Below the pieces are notes generated by a model. That model did not search any database. It was not told the DNA's origin and saw only the letters and a program-made list of their open reading frames with translations. 64,000 nt of DNA from JAGVSZ01 sp963747775. Its GTDB lineage: Bacteria > Pseudomonadota > Gammaproteobacteria > Burkholderiales > SG8-39. Shown here piece by piece: positions 1-9,158 of the stretch. Position 1 is the first letter of the stretch; each line of letters begins with the position of its first letter. A program made the translations under genes and the position numbers. The stretch lies in contig CAVVGT010000011.1 in NCBI GenBank assembly GCA_963747775.1, positions 124,001 to 188,000 on the forward strand. The letters run 5' to 3'.

Positions 1-416
1 ACGCCGATCTCGTCGGGCGTCATCACGTGCGGCACCGACCAGCTGTAGGCGTCCGGCAGCGCCGAAACGCCGACGGGCGCATCGACGGGGCTCCAGAGCT
101 GCTGGCGGCCGACGTGCCAGAGCTGGCCGACCAGCCGGCAATCGTGCCGCTCCACCGCCGCCGCAAGGCGCTGGAAGCCGTCGAAGTTCGCCGCGTCGAA
201 CACGGTCGCCACGTTCGGCTGCGGCACGCTGGAGGCGTGGATTGCGAGTCCCTCTGTGACGAGCATCGCGGCGCCGCCCGCGGCGCGCTCCGCGTAGTAG
301 TCGACGAGGCGCGACGTGACCCGGTTCTCGCGCGCGAAGTTGGACAGCACCGCAGGGAAGACGATGCGGTTCCTCAGGCGCTTGCCGGCGAGTTCGAAGG
401 TCGTGAAGAGTTGCAT
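1..416 (-). CDS. Old Yellow Enzyme family NADH:flavin oxidoreductase, N-terminal part
   Basis: The gene runs off the left edge, so only about 138 N-terminal residues are visible, starting MQLFTTFELAGKRLRNRIVF. The sequence follows the OYE/2,4-dienoyl-CoA reductase barrel: a start strand (FELAGKRLRNRIV), then YYAERAAGGAAMLVTEG, then QLWHVGRQ, which matches the flavin-binding QLxHxGR element of the family. It would be an FMN enzyme reducing an activated C=C bond; the substrate cannot be told. It lies 64 bp downstream of a MetE-like gene on the same strand and could share its transcript. A second OYE gene lies near 61-62 kb. Confidence 0.85.
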   Translation of the reverse strand, partial: MQLFTTFELAGKRLRNRIVFPAVLSNFARENRVTSRLVDYYAERAAGGAAMLVTEGLAIHASSVPQPNVATVFDAANFDGFQRLAAAVERHDCRLVGQLWHVGRQQLWSPVDAPVGVSALPDAYSWSVPHVMTPDEIG

Positions 417-480
417 CCGCGAGGCTCCCGGGGCAGGCAGTGCGTCGCCGCGCGCCCCGCGATGAAGAAACTGGGGGCCG

Positions 481-1506
481 CTAGGCCCGGGACTCGAGTT
501 CGAGCCGGACCGCCTGGGTGCCGAGCACCATCGCGCGCAGCTTGGCGCGCGTCGCAGCGCGGTCGCGCGCCACGCAGCCACAGTCGGGCGCGGCGATCAG
601 CCGCTCGGGTGGCAGCACTTCGAGCGCCGCGCGGAGCCGCGCCGCGACCGTCTCCGGCCCCTCCACCTCGTCGGTGCCGACATCGATCACGCCGAGCTGG
701 ATGATCTTGCCCGGCAGGCCGGCGAGGAGCTTCGGCGCGAGCTTCGGCTCGGCGAACTCGAGCGAGTACTGGTCGACTTTCGCGCGCGCGAGCGCCGGGA
801 AGATCTCCTCGTAGCCGTGTTTCCACTCCTTGTTGCCGAGGCGCGCGCGGTAGCCGTAACACACGTGCACGCAGCTCGCGACCGTCGTGCCGGCGAACGC
901 GCGGTCCATCGCCTCGACGCCCCAGGCATGGAGCTTCTCGGGCAGGCGCGTGAACGCGGGCTCGTCGAGCTGCACCATCTCGCAACCGGCGGCCGCGAGC
1001 GCCCGGATCTCCTGGTTGAGCGCGTCGGCGCAGGCAAACGCGAGCGCAGGCTCGTCGCCGTAGTAGTCGTCGGCCATCCCGTCGACGAGCGTCGACGGCC
1101 CCGGCAGCGTCATCTTGATCGGCCGGTTCGTGAGGCGGCGGAGGAACCGGTAGTCGTCGACCGCCTGGTGCGTGGCGAGCGTGATGGGACCGGTGACGCG
1201 CGGCACCTCCTGCGTGAACTTGCCCCCGCGCATGGACTTGGCTTTCAGCTTCTCGCAGTCGACTCCCCCGAGCTGATGGATGAAGTGCGTGTAGTGGGTC
1301 GAGCGGCGCTGCTCGCCGTCGCACACGATGTCGATCCCGGCGGCCTCCTGGTCGGCGAGCGCGAGGCGCGTGGCGTCGTCCTTCGCCTCCTTCAGCGCGT
1401 CGCCCTCGAAGTTCCAGCGCTCGACCACGCTGTACCACGTGCCGGTGAGCCACGCCGGCTTGGGCAGACTCCCGACGACGGTGGTCGGGATGAGCGGCAG
1501 GGTCAT
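481..1506 (-). CDS. MetE C-terminal-domain-like zinc methyltransferase
   Basis: A 341-residue protein corresponding only to the catalytic (C-terminal) barrel of cobalamin-independent methionine synthase; the N-terminal half of true MetE is absent. The start is MTLPLIPTTVVGSLPKP, the usual VGSxPRP opening. The zinc ligands are recognisable: HVC near residue 213, a Glu in LEFAEPK near 247 and the Cys of APDCGC near 310. Such short MetE-like proteins are often annotated as methionine synthase, but many act in other methyl-transfer or C1-sulfur reactions, so the substrate is unknown. A same-length paralogue lies at 53.3-54.4 kb. Confidence 0.85.
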   Translation of the reverse strand: MTLPLIPTTVVGSLPKPAWLTGTWYSVVERWNFEGDALKEAKDDATRLALADQEAAGIDIVCDGEQRRSTHYTHFIHQLGGVDCEKLKAKSMRGGKFTQEVPRVTGPITLATHQAVDDYRFLRRLTNRPIKMTLPGPSTLVDGMADDYYGDEPALAFACADALNQEIRALAAAGCEMVQLDEPAFTRLPEKLHAWGVEAMDRAFAGTTVASCVHVCYGYRARLGNKEWKHGYEEIFPALARAKVDQYSLEFAEPKLAPKLLAGLPGKIIQLGVIDVGTDEVEGPETVAARLRAALEVLPPERLIAAPDCGCVARDRAATRAKLRAMVLGTQAVRLELESRA

Positions 1507-1631
1507 GCGGGTCTCCTCGGCGCAGCGGTGCAGGGCGGAACCGGCGGCGATTGTAGCCGGTCGATCCTCAATTCCCCGTTCGCGCCGCTGCGCGCAACCG
1601 TAAGACGAACCGCGGACGGAGCGCGACGCGG

Positions 1632-2696
<1,065 letters not shown>

Positions 2697-2715
2697 GCGC
2701 TTGCCTCTTTCAACG

Positions 2716-2764
2716 TTCCACTTGCCACTTGCCACTTGCCACGTGCCACGTGCCACGTGCCACG
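2716..2764. repeat. Seven-copy heptanucleotide tandem repeat
   Basis: Seven adjacent 7-bp units occupy the gap between the dehydratase large subunit and the ABC ATPase. Read on the plus strand they are TTCCACT, then TGCCACT twice, then TGCCACG four times. The array is 20 bp in front of the ATPase start codon on the minus strand, inside the likely leader or spacer. Copy-number change by slippage would alter the spacing between the two genes. Confidence 0.9.
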
Positions 2765-2773
2765 TGACCCAGG

Positions 2774-3982
2774 TCAGGCCGCGACCGGCAGACAGGCCGG
2801 ACCGGCCGGTTCGAACGCCTTGTAGGTGAGAATGAACTCCTGGTGCCCCAGCGACTCCGACCTCGTCCGCTCGCCGCGCGCAACGCCCAGGGCGAGCGCG
2901 AAGACTTCCCGCCCGACCTCGTCGAGCGTCGCACGGCCTTCGAGGATGCGGCCGGCGTCGACGTCCATGTCGTCCTCGAGCTTGCGGTAGGTCTCCGGAT
3001 TCGCGCAGACTTTGATCACGGGGGCGACGGCGGAGCCGACGACCGACCCGCGGCCGGTCGAGAAGAACACGAGGTGGGCGCCGCACGCGATCAGCTCGGC
3101 GATCTCCGCGTTGTCGTTGATGTTCGGGAAGCCGAACCTGACCTCGCCGTCGGGCACGACATCGAGCAGGTAGAGCCCGCCGGCCGGCGGCAGGTCGCCC
3201 GGCTTGAGCAGCCCGACGATCCGCGAGGCGCCGCTCTTCGCATACGCGCCGAGCGATTTCTCCTCCTGGGTGGTGAGGCCGCCGTCGGCGTTCCCGACTG
3301 CGAAGCTGCCGTGCCCGAGGGTCGCGTAGTAGCGCGCGGCCTTCCCGACGCACGCCACGATCTCGCGGCCGAGCTCGGGCGTCGCCGCGCGTCTTGCCAT
3401 GTGATGCTCGCAGCCGACCAGCTCGCCCGTCTCCTCGAAGATACACGCGGCGCCGTGCTCGATCAGGAGGTCGAACGCGCGGCCCATCGCGGGATTGGCG
3501 GTGATGCCGCTGGTGCCGTCGGAGCCGCCGCAGACCGTGCCGACGACCAGCTCGGACAGGGCCATCGGCACGGCGACCTGCGCGTCGAGCTCGCTCAGCC
3601 ACTCCTCGACCCATTCGGCGCCGCGCGCGATGGTTCGGCGCGTGCCGCCGGATTCCTGGATGACGAGCGTCGCGGCGGGGCGGCCGGACGCCCGGATGTG
3701 CGCCTCGAGCGCGCGGCGGTTGAAGCTCTCGCAGCCGAGCGAGACGAGCAGCACGGCGCCGACGTTCGGATGGGTGCACAGGCGCCGCATCATGCGGTCG
3801 GCGTATGCGTTCGGGTAACACCCGGGAAAGCCGATGAGGTGCACGGGACGGTCGCGGAAGCGTCCGACGATCTCCCGCGCGACGTGATGGGCGCACTCGA
3901 CGAGGTAGGCGACCGCGACGACGTTGCGGATGCCCTTGCGGCCGTCGGGGCGCAGGTAGCCGCGGAGCTCGCTCGCGCTCAC
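2774..3982 (-). CDS. UxaA-family dehydratase, large (C-terminal-type) subunit
   Basis: 402 residues matching the C-terminal domain of altronate/galactarate dehydratases. Recognisable segments include GYLRPDGRKGIRNVV at the start, the VCGGSDGTSGITANPA loop and a C-terminal NPETYRKLEDDMDVDAG stretch typical of the family. It overlaps by 4 bp the separately encoded SAF-domain small subunit upstream, so the two probably form one enzyme. The likely reaction is dehydration of a sugar acid, in keeping with the linked sugar ABC importer. The same split architecture also occurs in sulfolactate sulfo-lyase (SuyAB), which cannot be excluded from sequence alone. Confidence 0.88.
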   Translation of the reverse strand: MSASELRGYLRPDGRKGIRNVVAVAYLVECAHHVAREIVGRFRDRPVHLIGFPGCYPNAYADRMMRRLCTHPNVGAVLLVSLGCESFNRRALEAHIRASGRPAATLVIQESGGTRRTIARGAEWVEEWLSELDAQVAVPMALSELVVGTVCGGSDGTSGITANPAMGRAFDLLIEHGAACIFEETGELVGCEHHMARRAATPELGREIVACVGKAARYYATLGHGSFAVGNADGGLTTQEEKSLGAYAKSGASRIVGLLKPGDLPPAGGLYLLDVVPDGEVRFGFPNINDNAEIAELIACGAHLVFFSTGRGSVVGSAVAPVIKVCANPETYRKLEDDMDVDAGRILEGRATLDEVGREVFALALGVARGERTRSESLGHQEFILTYKAFEPAGPACLPVAA

Positions 3983-4299
3983 GCGTGCTTCGCCACGAAG
4001 ACCCGCCCTGCCTCGAGCGTGTAAGTCGGGAGGTAATCGCTCTCGAGGTTGTGCGTGTGGATGTGCTCGCCGCGCGCGATCGACGCGCTCGCCGTGCCGA
4101 TGATCGCGCCGTACTTGAGCACCTTCTCGCCGCGCGCGATCGCACGCCGTGCGAGCTTGTGGCCGACACCGATCGCCTTGGCGACGGCGACCGACTCGCC
4201 GTCGATGCTCACGCGATCGCCCGCATGCAGCGCCCGCGCGACCACGAGGCAGTTGTCCTCGGGGGCGAGCAGCACCAGGCGGGAATCAGAACTTGCCAT
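3979..4299 (-). CDS. UxaA-family dehydratase, small subunit (SAF domain)
   Basis: A 106-residue protein equivalent to the N-terminal SAF domain of altronate dehydratase. LVLLAPEDNCLVVARAL leads into IDGESVAVAKAIGVGHKLA, and the ARGEHIHTHNLES element is diagnostic. The stop overlaps the start of the large subunit, indicating translational coupling, and the start overlaps the end of the RraA-like gene by 14 bp. Function depends on the partner: a sugar-acid dehydratase is favoured over sulfolactate lyase because of the ABC sugar importer next door. Confidence 0.88.
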   Translation of the reverse strand: MASSDSRLVLLAPEDNCLVVARALHAGDRVSIDGESVAVAKAIGVGHKLARRAIARGEKVLKYGAIIGTASASIARGEHIHTHNLESDYLPTYTLEAGRVFVAKHA

Positions 4300-4933
4300 A
4301 CTCCAGATACGCCTCGACCGGGTCCATGCCGCCGAGGATCGCGGTGCGAACCTTGTTCTCGGTCTGCATCACCTCTTCGGTCCTGGTCACCGCTTCCGCG
4401 GCCACCGCTCGCGGGATCACGACGACGCCGTCCCGGTCGCCCAGCAGATAGTCCCCGTCGCAGATCGTCACCGCGCCGATCGTGATCGGCTCCCCGAAGC
4501 GGTCCGGAATCCAGCGACCGACGATGTCGCTCGGCGTGAAGAAGCTGAAGAACACCGGGAACCCGATCTTCAGGATGAACTCCGTGTCGCGGCAGCCGCC
4601 GTCCACGACGTAGCCGAGCACGCCCTTGTTCTTGAGCGTCTCGGCCGAGAGCTCGCCCATCAGGGCAACCTCGCAGTTCTGGGGCTGGCAGACGATCACG
4701 CGTCCGGGCGGCGCCTTCGAGAGGAGCCCGGTCCAGCCGAGCAGCGTGTCGTGGGCGCTCTTCGTCCGGTCGATGTGCCCGGAGGCGGTCCAGACCGGTC
4801 CCGCGAGCTTGTGCGCCGGATCGAGCGGGCGGATCCCCGGCGGGAGCACGACGCGCTCGTGCCCCATTGCGCGCAGCACGTCGTGGATTGCGCCGGTGTA
4901 GCAGTTCGCGAGGCGCCCGGTGAGCTCGTCCAT
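4286..4933 (-). CDS. RraA-family protein (possible 4-hydroxy-2-oxoacid aldolase)
   Basis: A 215-residue RraA/dimethylmenaquinone-methyltransferase-like fold. The metal and substrate motif is seen as LGYVVDGGCRDTEFI in the middle of the protein, and the C-terminal GDYLLGDRDGVVVIPRA segment is typical. Family members with this motif often cleave 4-hydroxy-2-oxoacids, which would suit a sugar-acid catabolic cluster with a dehydratase. RNase E inhibition, the other RraA function, is less likely in this setting. It lies between the permease operon and the dehydratase genes with almost no spacing. Confidence 0.85.
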   Translation of the reverse strand: MDELTGRLANCYTGAIHDVLRAMGHERVVLPPGIRPLDPAHKLAGPVWTASGHIDRTKSAHDTLLGWTGLLSKAPPGRVIVCQPQNCEVALMGELSAETLKNKGVLGYVVDGGCRDTEFILKIGFPVFFSFFTPSDIVGRWIPDRFGEPITIGAVTICDGDYLLGDRDGVVVIPRAVAAEAVTRTEEVMQTENKVRTAILGGMDPVEAYLEYGKF

Positions 4934-4945
4934 GACCGGGGGCGC

Positions 4946-5779
4946 TCAGCTCTTTACGGCGCCCGCCGTCAGCCCGGACACCATGTACCGGCGGAACGCG
5001 TAGTAGATCGCGGTCGGGGGCAGCGCGTAGATCACGCCGGTCGCCATGAGCAGCGCCCACGGCGCGTCGTCGAACGCGAGGAAGTTGCCGAGCGCGACCG
5101 ACAGCGTGAGCCGGCTCTCGGTGGCGAGCATCAGGAACGCGTAGAGGTACTCGTTCCAGGCGAGCAGGAGCGCGTAGGTCCCGATCGCGACCATGGTCGG
5201 CACCATCAAGGGCAGGTAGACGAACCGGAAAATCTGCATCGTGGACGCGCCGTCGATCTTCGCCGCCTCGTCCAGCTCGCGCGGAATCTTGGTCGACGCC
5301 TGGTTCATCACCCAGATGGCATAGGGCGATGCGAGCGCCACCATCGCGAAGATCAGCGACCAGGGGCTGTCCACCAGCCCGTACTCGCCCATGATCTTGT
5401 ACATCGGGATCGCCAGGAACGCCGCCGGGATCAGGTAGGTCAGCAGGGCGATATTCGTGATCATCCTGCCGCCCTTGATGCGGATGCGCGTGATCGCGAA
5501 GTTCGCACAGGCCCCGATCGCCAGCGTGATGACGGCGACCATCACCGCGATGAAGACGCTGGTTCCGAGCTGCGACCAGAAGTGCTGCACCATGTTGTGC
5601 TTCGCGCCGAGCACCAGCTCGAAGTTCTGCAGGGTGGGATTCTTCGGGAAGAGCCCGCTCGCCACCGCCTCCTGCTGGGGCGTGAGTGCGATGACGAGCA
5701 GGTGATAGATCGGGATGATCGTCCACAGGAACACGGCGATCCCGATGAGATACAGCGGCCAGTCGCGCGCGAACTTCAT
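4946..5779 (-). CDS. Carbohydrate ABC transporter permease (MalG type)
   Basis: A 277-residue inner-membrane protein with about six hydrophobic segments. The EAA loop that docks onto the ATPase is visible as LDEAAKIDGASTMQIF about two thirds of the way through. The start MKFARDWPLYLIG places a membrane segment immediately at the N-terminus, as in MalG/UgpE. It follows the other permease by 4 bp, so the two are surely cotranscribed and assemble as a heterodimer. Confidence 0.93.
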   Translation of the reverse strand: MKFARDWPLYLIGIAVFLWTIIPIYHLLVIALTPQQEAVASGLFPKNPTLQNFELVLGAKHNMVQHFWSQLGTSVFIAVMVAVITLAIGACANFAITRIRIKGGRMITNIALLTYLIPAAFLAIPMYKIMGEYGLVDSPWSLIFAMVALASPYAIWVMNQASTKIPRELDEAAKIDGASTMQIFRFVYLPLMVPTMVAIGTYALLLAWNEYLYAFLMLATESRLTLSVALGNFLAFDDAPWALLMATGVIYALPPTAIYYAFRRYMVSGLTAGAVKS

Positions 5780-5783
5780 TCGC

Positions 5784-6665
5784 TCAGTCCGCAGTGTGAT
5801 CGGCGGACAGCCGCTTCATCATGTACCAGACTATCGGCAGGATCGCCGGCATCGCCACGATGATCGACGCGAGGGCGACGTCGACCTGGTCCATGCGCAG
5901 GTAGCGGATGCCGAGCGTCGCGAGGACGTGGGTGGAATCGATCGGGCCGCCGCCGGTCAGGAGGTAGACGGAGTTGAAATCACCGAGGCTCCAGATGGTC
6001 GAGAGGAGCACGCAGGTCAGGTACAGGCCGCGCAAGCTGGGCCAGCTCACGTAGCGGAAAGTCTGCCAGCGCGTGGCGCCGTCGACCGCGGCCGACTCGT
6101 AGAGGTCCTTCGGGATCGCCATCCGCCCGGCGAGGAGAATCAGCGTCCAGAACGGCAGCGACTTCCAGATGTGCACGATGATCGCCCAGGCGAGGCCGTA
6201 GTGCCGCTCGGTGAGCCAACCCGGTCCCTCGATCTGGAACCACTTGAAGAGCAACGCGTTCAACATCCCCCATTCCGGGTTCAGCATCCAGCGGAACGAC
6301 AGGATCGTCGGGATCGAGGGCATGGCCCACGCGATCAGGAACAGGACGGAGAGCCCACGGATCCAGGCTTTCTCCTGCAGAAAGAACGCCGAGAGCCCGA
6401 GCGCGAGCAGCATCTTCACGTTGACCGCGACCAGCAGGAAGACGATCGTGTTGACGATCGTCGAGGCGAATACCGGATCCTCGAAGAGCTTGCGGTACGC
6501 CGAGGGGCTCGAGCCCAGCCAGATGCCGTACAGCACCGGGAAGACGACGAACAGCGCAAAGACCGCGAAGTAGGGGATGAGCAGCACGATCCCCCACAAG
6601 GCCTCCTCCGAGAGACCCTTCTTCGGGGGCGCCTGCGCCGGCGCCGGGAGCGCAACGCTACTCAT
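5784..6665 (-). CDS. Sugar ABC transporter permease (MalF/UgpA type)
   Basis: A 293-residue inner-membrane permease. The N-terminus PKKGLSEEALWGIVLLIPYF enters the first membrane segment after a cytoplasmic tail. The EAA-type loop reads LYESAAVDGATRWQTF, close to the consensus. It sits between the binding protein gene and the second permease, in the usual CUT1 gene order, behind a strong intercistronic hairpin. Confidence 0.93.
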   Translation of the reverse strand: MSSVALPAPAQAPPKKGLSEEALWGIVLLIPYFAVFALFVVFPVLYGIWLGSSPSAYRKLFEDPVFASTIVNTIVFLLVAVNVKMLLALGLSAFFLQEKAWIRGLSVLFLIAWAMPSIPTILSFRWMLNPEWGMLNALLFKWFQIEGPGWLTERHYGLAWAIIVHIWKSLPFWTLILLAGRMAIPKDLYESAAVDGATRWQTFRYVSWPSLRGLYLTCVLLSTIWSLGDFNSVYLLTGGGPIDSTHVLATLGIRYLRMDQVDVALASIIVAMPAILPIVWYMMKRLSADHTAD

Positions 6666-6676
6666 CTTTCATGGAC

Positions 6677-6699
6677 GGGGGCGGCGGCACGCCGCCCCC
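6677..6699 (-). promoter_or_regulatory. Intercistronic GC hairpin between binding protein and permease
   Basis: A perfect 10-bp stem (6677-6686 with 6690-6699) closed by a 3-base loop lies in the 46-bp gap between the solute-binding protein stop and the permease start. No T-run follows on the minus strand, so it is more likely a 3' mRNA stabiliser or partial terminator. Hairpins at this position commonly keep the binding protein more abundant than the permeases. Confidence 0.7.
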
Positions 6700-6711
6700 G
6701 AGGAATCCGCG

Positions 6712-8097
6712 CTACTGCGCGAGAATTTGTTTGACCCGGGCGATCAGCTCGTCGGCCGCCTTCTCCGCCGACACGCCGTCCTTGGCGATGCGCGCCGTGG
6801 CGCGGCCCCAGACGTTCTCGGCATTGACGATCGTGAACTTCCAGTTGTAGACGAACGGGAAGAAGACGATGCCCTGCGACACCTGCTGTTGCACCGCCTT
6901 GCGGTGCGGATCCTTGCCGTCGGTCCAGAAAGGCGCGACCGACGCGCGCTTGGTCACCGGCACCCAGCGGCCGAGCGAGCCCTCGACGTAAGGCTGCAGG
7001 TTGTCCTCCTCGAGGAAGTACGCCAGGAATTCCTTGCCCCGCCGCTTGTTCTTGGCGTCGGCGAACACCACCGCCGTCTTCACCGCGGCGAGCTGCGGCA
7101 CGTTGGTGCCGTCGGGCTTGGGCGGGAAGGCACGGGTGCGGATCAGCTCGTAGTAGTTCTTGCGCGCGGTCTCCTTCTGCTCCGGCGTGGAGGTCGCGCG
7201 GTTCATCGTGTCGAGCTGCGCCGCCGGGATGGAGATGGTCGCGTTGTGCGTCATCACCGTGGTCTTGTTGGCGAAGTTGAGGTTGTTGTCGACGTCGGTC
7301 CAGTTGACCGACGAGGCAGGCGAGCAGCCCTTCTTCACGATCGCCGCGTAGTCGGCCAGCGCTCGGGTGAGCCCGGCCTTGTTCTTGGGTTGGTCGAGCG
7401 TGAGCTTGCCGTCGGCGTCGACGACCTGTACGTCGTACGCGTTCATGAACTGGTGGAAGCTGAAGAACGTGTCGGAAGCCTGCACGCTCGCGGGATGTCC
7501 GATGCCGAAGGTCCGCTGACCCTTGGCGCGCAACGCGGGCTGCACCTTGTCGCACCAGAAGTCCCAGAAGCCCTTCCAGTTGTTCGGAATATCCGCCTCC
7601 TTGAAGCCGGCATCCTGGATCATGTCGATCCAGTAGTTGATGTGCATCAGCTGCATCTCGACCGGCGCCGCGTAGTACGCGCGCTTGCCGGTCTTGCCGT
7701 TCAGGAGCCAGGTCGTCGAGAGCGGGCCGGGCAGAAACTGCGACGCAAGCGGCGTGATGATGTCGTCGAGGTTCTCGAGCTTGCCCTCGAACGCCCACTT
7801 GCCGGTGACCCGGAAGTCGTAGGTGAGACCGAAACCGACGTCGGGCGGGTTGCCCGCCTCGACCGCGGCGACCGACTTGGTGACGATGTCCTCGGGCGAA
7901 TAGAGCGACAGGTCGACCTTGATGCCGCTCTTCGCCTCGTACTTCTTGATCACGTCCTGCAGCGCCTGGTCCTCCGACGGATAGAAGGCGCGGGTGAACC
8001 AGACGGTGACGCGCTCCTGCGCGAGGGCTCCGGATGACGGGAGAGCCAGGAGCGCGGTGGCGGCGATGCCCGCCACGCGGCCAGCGAAACGCAGCAT
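6712..8097 (-). CDS. Extracellular sugar-binding protein of the ABC importer
   Basis: A 461-residue family 1 solute-binding protein. The start at 8097 gives a classic signal peptide (MLRFAGRVAGIAATALLALP, with cleavage after ALAQ) and is preceded by a perfect AAGGAGGAG ribosome site; the longer in-frame opening is upstream sequence. The mature N-terminus ERVTVWFTRAFYPSEDQAL is typical of CUT1 binding proteins. It is the first gene of a minus-strand operon continuing with two permeases. The ligand is unknown; the neighbouring dehydratase, aldolase, SDR and FAH genes suggest a sugar or aldonic acid. Confidence 0.93.
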   Translation of the reverse strand: MLRFAGRVAGIAATALLALPSSGALAQERVTVWFTRAFYPSEDQALQDVIKKYEAKSGIKVDLSLYSPEDIVTKSVAAVEAGNPPDVGFGLTYDFRVTGKWAFEGKLENLDDIITPLASQFLPGPLSTTWLLNGKTGKRAYYAAPVEMQLMHINYWIDMIQDAGFKEADIPNNWKGFWDFWCDKVQPALRAKGQRTFGIGHPASVQASDTFFSFHQFMNAYDVQVVDADGKLTLDQPKNKAGLTRALADYAAIVKKGCSPASSVNWTDVDNNLNFANKTTVMTHNATISIPAAQLDTMNRATSTPEQKETARKNYYELIRTRAFPPKPDGTNVPQLAAVKTAVVFADAKNKRRGKEFLAYFLEEDNLQPYVEGSLGRWVPVTKRASVAPFWTDGKDPHRKAVQQQVSQGIVFFPFVYNWKFTIVNAENVWGRATARIAKDGVSAEKAADELIARVKQILAQ

Positions 8098-8217
8098 TTC
8101 TCCTCCTTGTGTCGACGCGGTGCCGGCCTGCGCCGGCTTATCGGATGAGTCCTTGCCCGAGGACTCCGGCGGAGGACGGTACGCGGATCGCCAGGGAGTG
8201 TCAAACCCGCCCGGGGC

Positions 8218-8285
8218 GCTGTCCGGACCACTGAAAACCTGCGCAAGCGGCTGGTCTGGCAGGGTTTTCCGGCGTTCCGGACAGC
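8218..8285. repeat. Long nested inverted repeat in the divergent promoter region
   Basis: Arms GCTGTCCGGA (8218-8227) and TCCGGACAGC (8276-8285) are perfect complements. Inside them GAAAACCTG (8233-8241) faces CAGGGTTTTC (8260-8269) with one extra base. It lies between the binding-protein start (8097, minus) and the SDR start (8367, plus), so it could be a protein-binding operator or a structured leader of the minus-strand transcript. Confidence 0.75.
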
Positions 8286-8316
8286 GAAAAGGAGTCGATT
8301 CCGCGGATCGCGCTGC

Positions 8317-8322
8317 TATAAT
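8317..8322 (+). promoter_or_regulatory. -10 element TATAAT upstream of the SDR gene
   Basis: A perfect TATAAT lies 45 bp before the GTG start of the SDR gene. A TCGATT sequence 16 bp upstream is a weak -35 candidate. A ribosome site AAGGAGG follows downstream, so the spacing fits a sigma-70 promoter driving the SDR-FAH pair. Confidence 0.6.
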
Positions 8323-8366
8323 CACCCGTTCCCGCGAAAACAACATCCGCAAGGAGGACTCGACAA

Positions 8367-9107
8367 GTGGGCGACCGGCTGAAGGGCAAACGCGCCTTCA
8401 TCACGGCGGCCGGGCAGGGCATGGGACGCGCGGCGGCGATCGCGTTCGGCTCCGAAGGCGCGCAGGTCTGGGCGACCGACGTCAACGCCGAGGCGCTGCG
8501 ATCGCTCGAGGGCACGTCCGGCGTGACCACGCACGTGCTCGATGTCACCGATTCCGGGGCCGTGGAGCGCGTCGCGAAGGAGGCAGGCGACGTCAACGTC
8601 GTGTTCAACTGCGCCGGGATCGTGCATCACGGCACGATCATGGAATGCAGCGAGCAGGACTGGGACCGGAGCTTCGACCTCAACATCAAGTCGATGTACC
8701 GCGTGACGCGGGCGTTCCTTCCGGGGATGCTCAAGCAGCAGAAGGGCTCGATCATCAACATGGCGTCGGTCGCCTCGAGCCTGCGCGGGCTGCCGAACCG
8801 CCTCGCCTACGGCACCACAAAGGCGGCGGTCCTCGGTTTCACCAAAGCGGTCGCAGCCGACTACGTCAGGCAGGGCATCCGCTGCAATGCGGTCTGCCCC
8901 GGCACGGTCGATACGCCGAGCCTGCAGGGGCGCATCAACGCCTTCGCCGATCCGGTGCAGGCGCGCAAGGATTTCGTCGCGCGCCAGCCGATGGGCCGGC
9001 TCGCGACCGTCGACGACATCACCCCGCTGCTCATCTATCTCGCCTCGGACGAGTCCGCGTTCGCCACCGGGGTCGCCTTTTCGGTGGATGGCGGCATGAC
9101 GATCTAG
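8367..9107 (+). CDS. SDR family dehydrogenase (2-keto-3-deoxy-L-fuconate dehydrogenase-like)
   Basis: A 246-residue classical short-chain dehydrogenase starting at GTG behind AAGGAGG. The cofactor motif is TAAGQGMGRAA near residue 14, with Asp in WATDVNAE suggesting NAD preference. The catalytic Tyr-Lys pair is in YGTTK and is preceded by the Ser of MASVASS. The TAAGQG opening and overall layout are those of DHRS6-like enzymes, including bacterial 2-keto-3-deoxy-L-fuconate dehydrogenases. The next gene encodes an FAH hydrolase, the step that follows in that pathway, which supports the assignment. Confidence 0.85.
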   Translation: MGDRLKGKRAFITAAGQGMGRAAAIAFGSEGAQVWATDVNAEALRSLEGTSGVTTHVLDVTDSGAVERVAKEAGDVNVVFNCAGIVHHGTIMECSEQDWDRSFDLNIKSMYRVTRAFLPGMLKQQKGSIINMASVASSLRGLPNRLAYGTTKAAVLGFTKAVAADYVRQGIRCNAVCPGTVDTPSLQGRINAFADPVQARKDFVARQPMGRLATVDDITPLLIYLASDESAFATGVAFSVDGGMTI

Positions 9108-9158
9108 GGACCGGACGGCGCGGCCCTCACCACATCGCTAGACCTGGAGAACGAAAAG

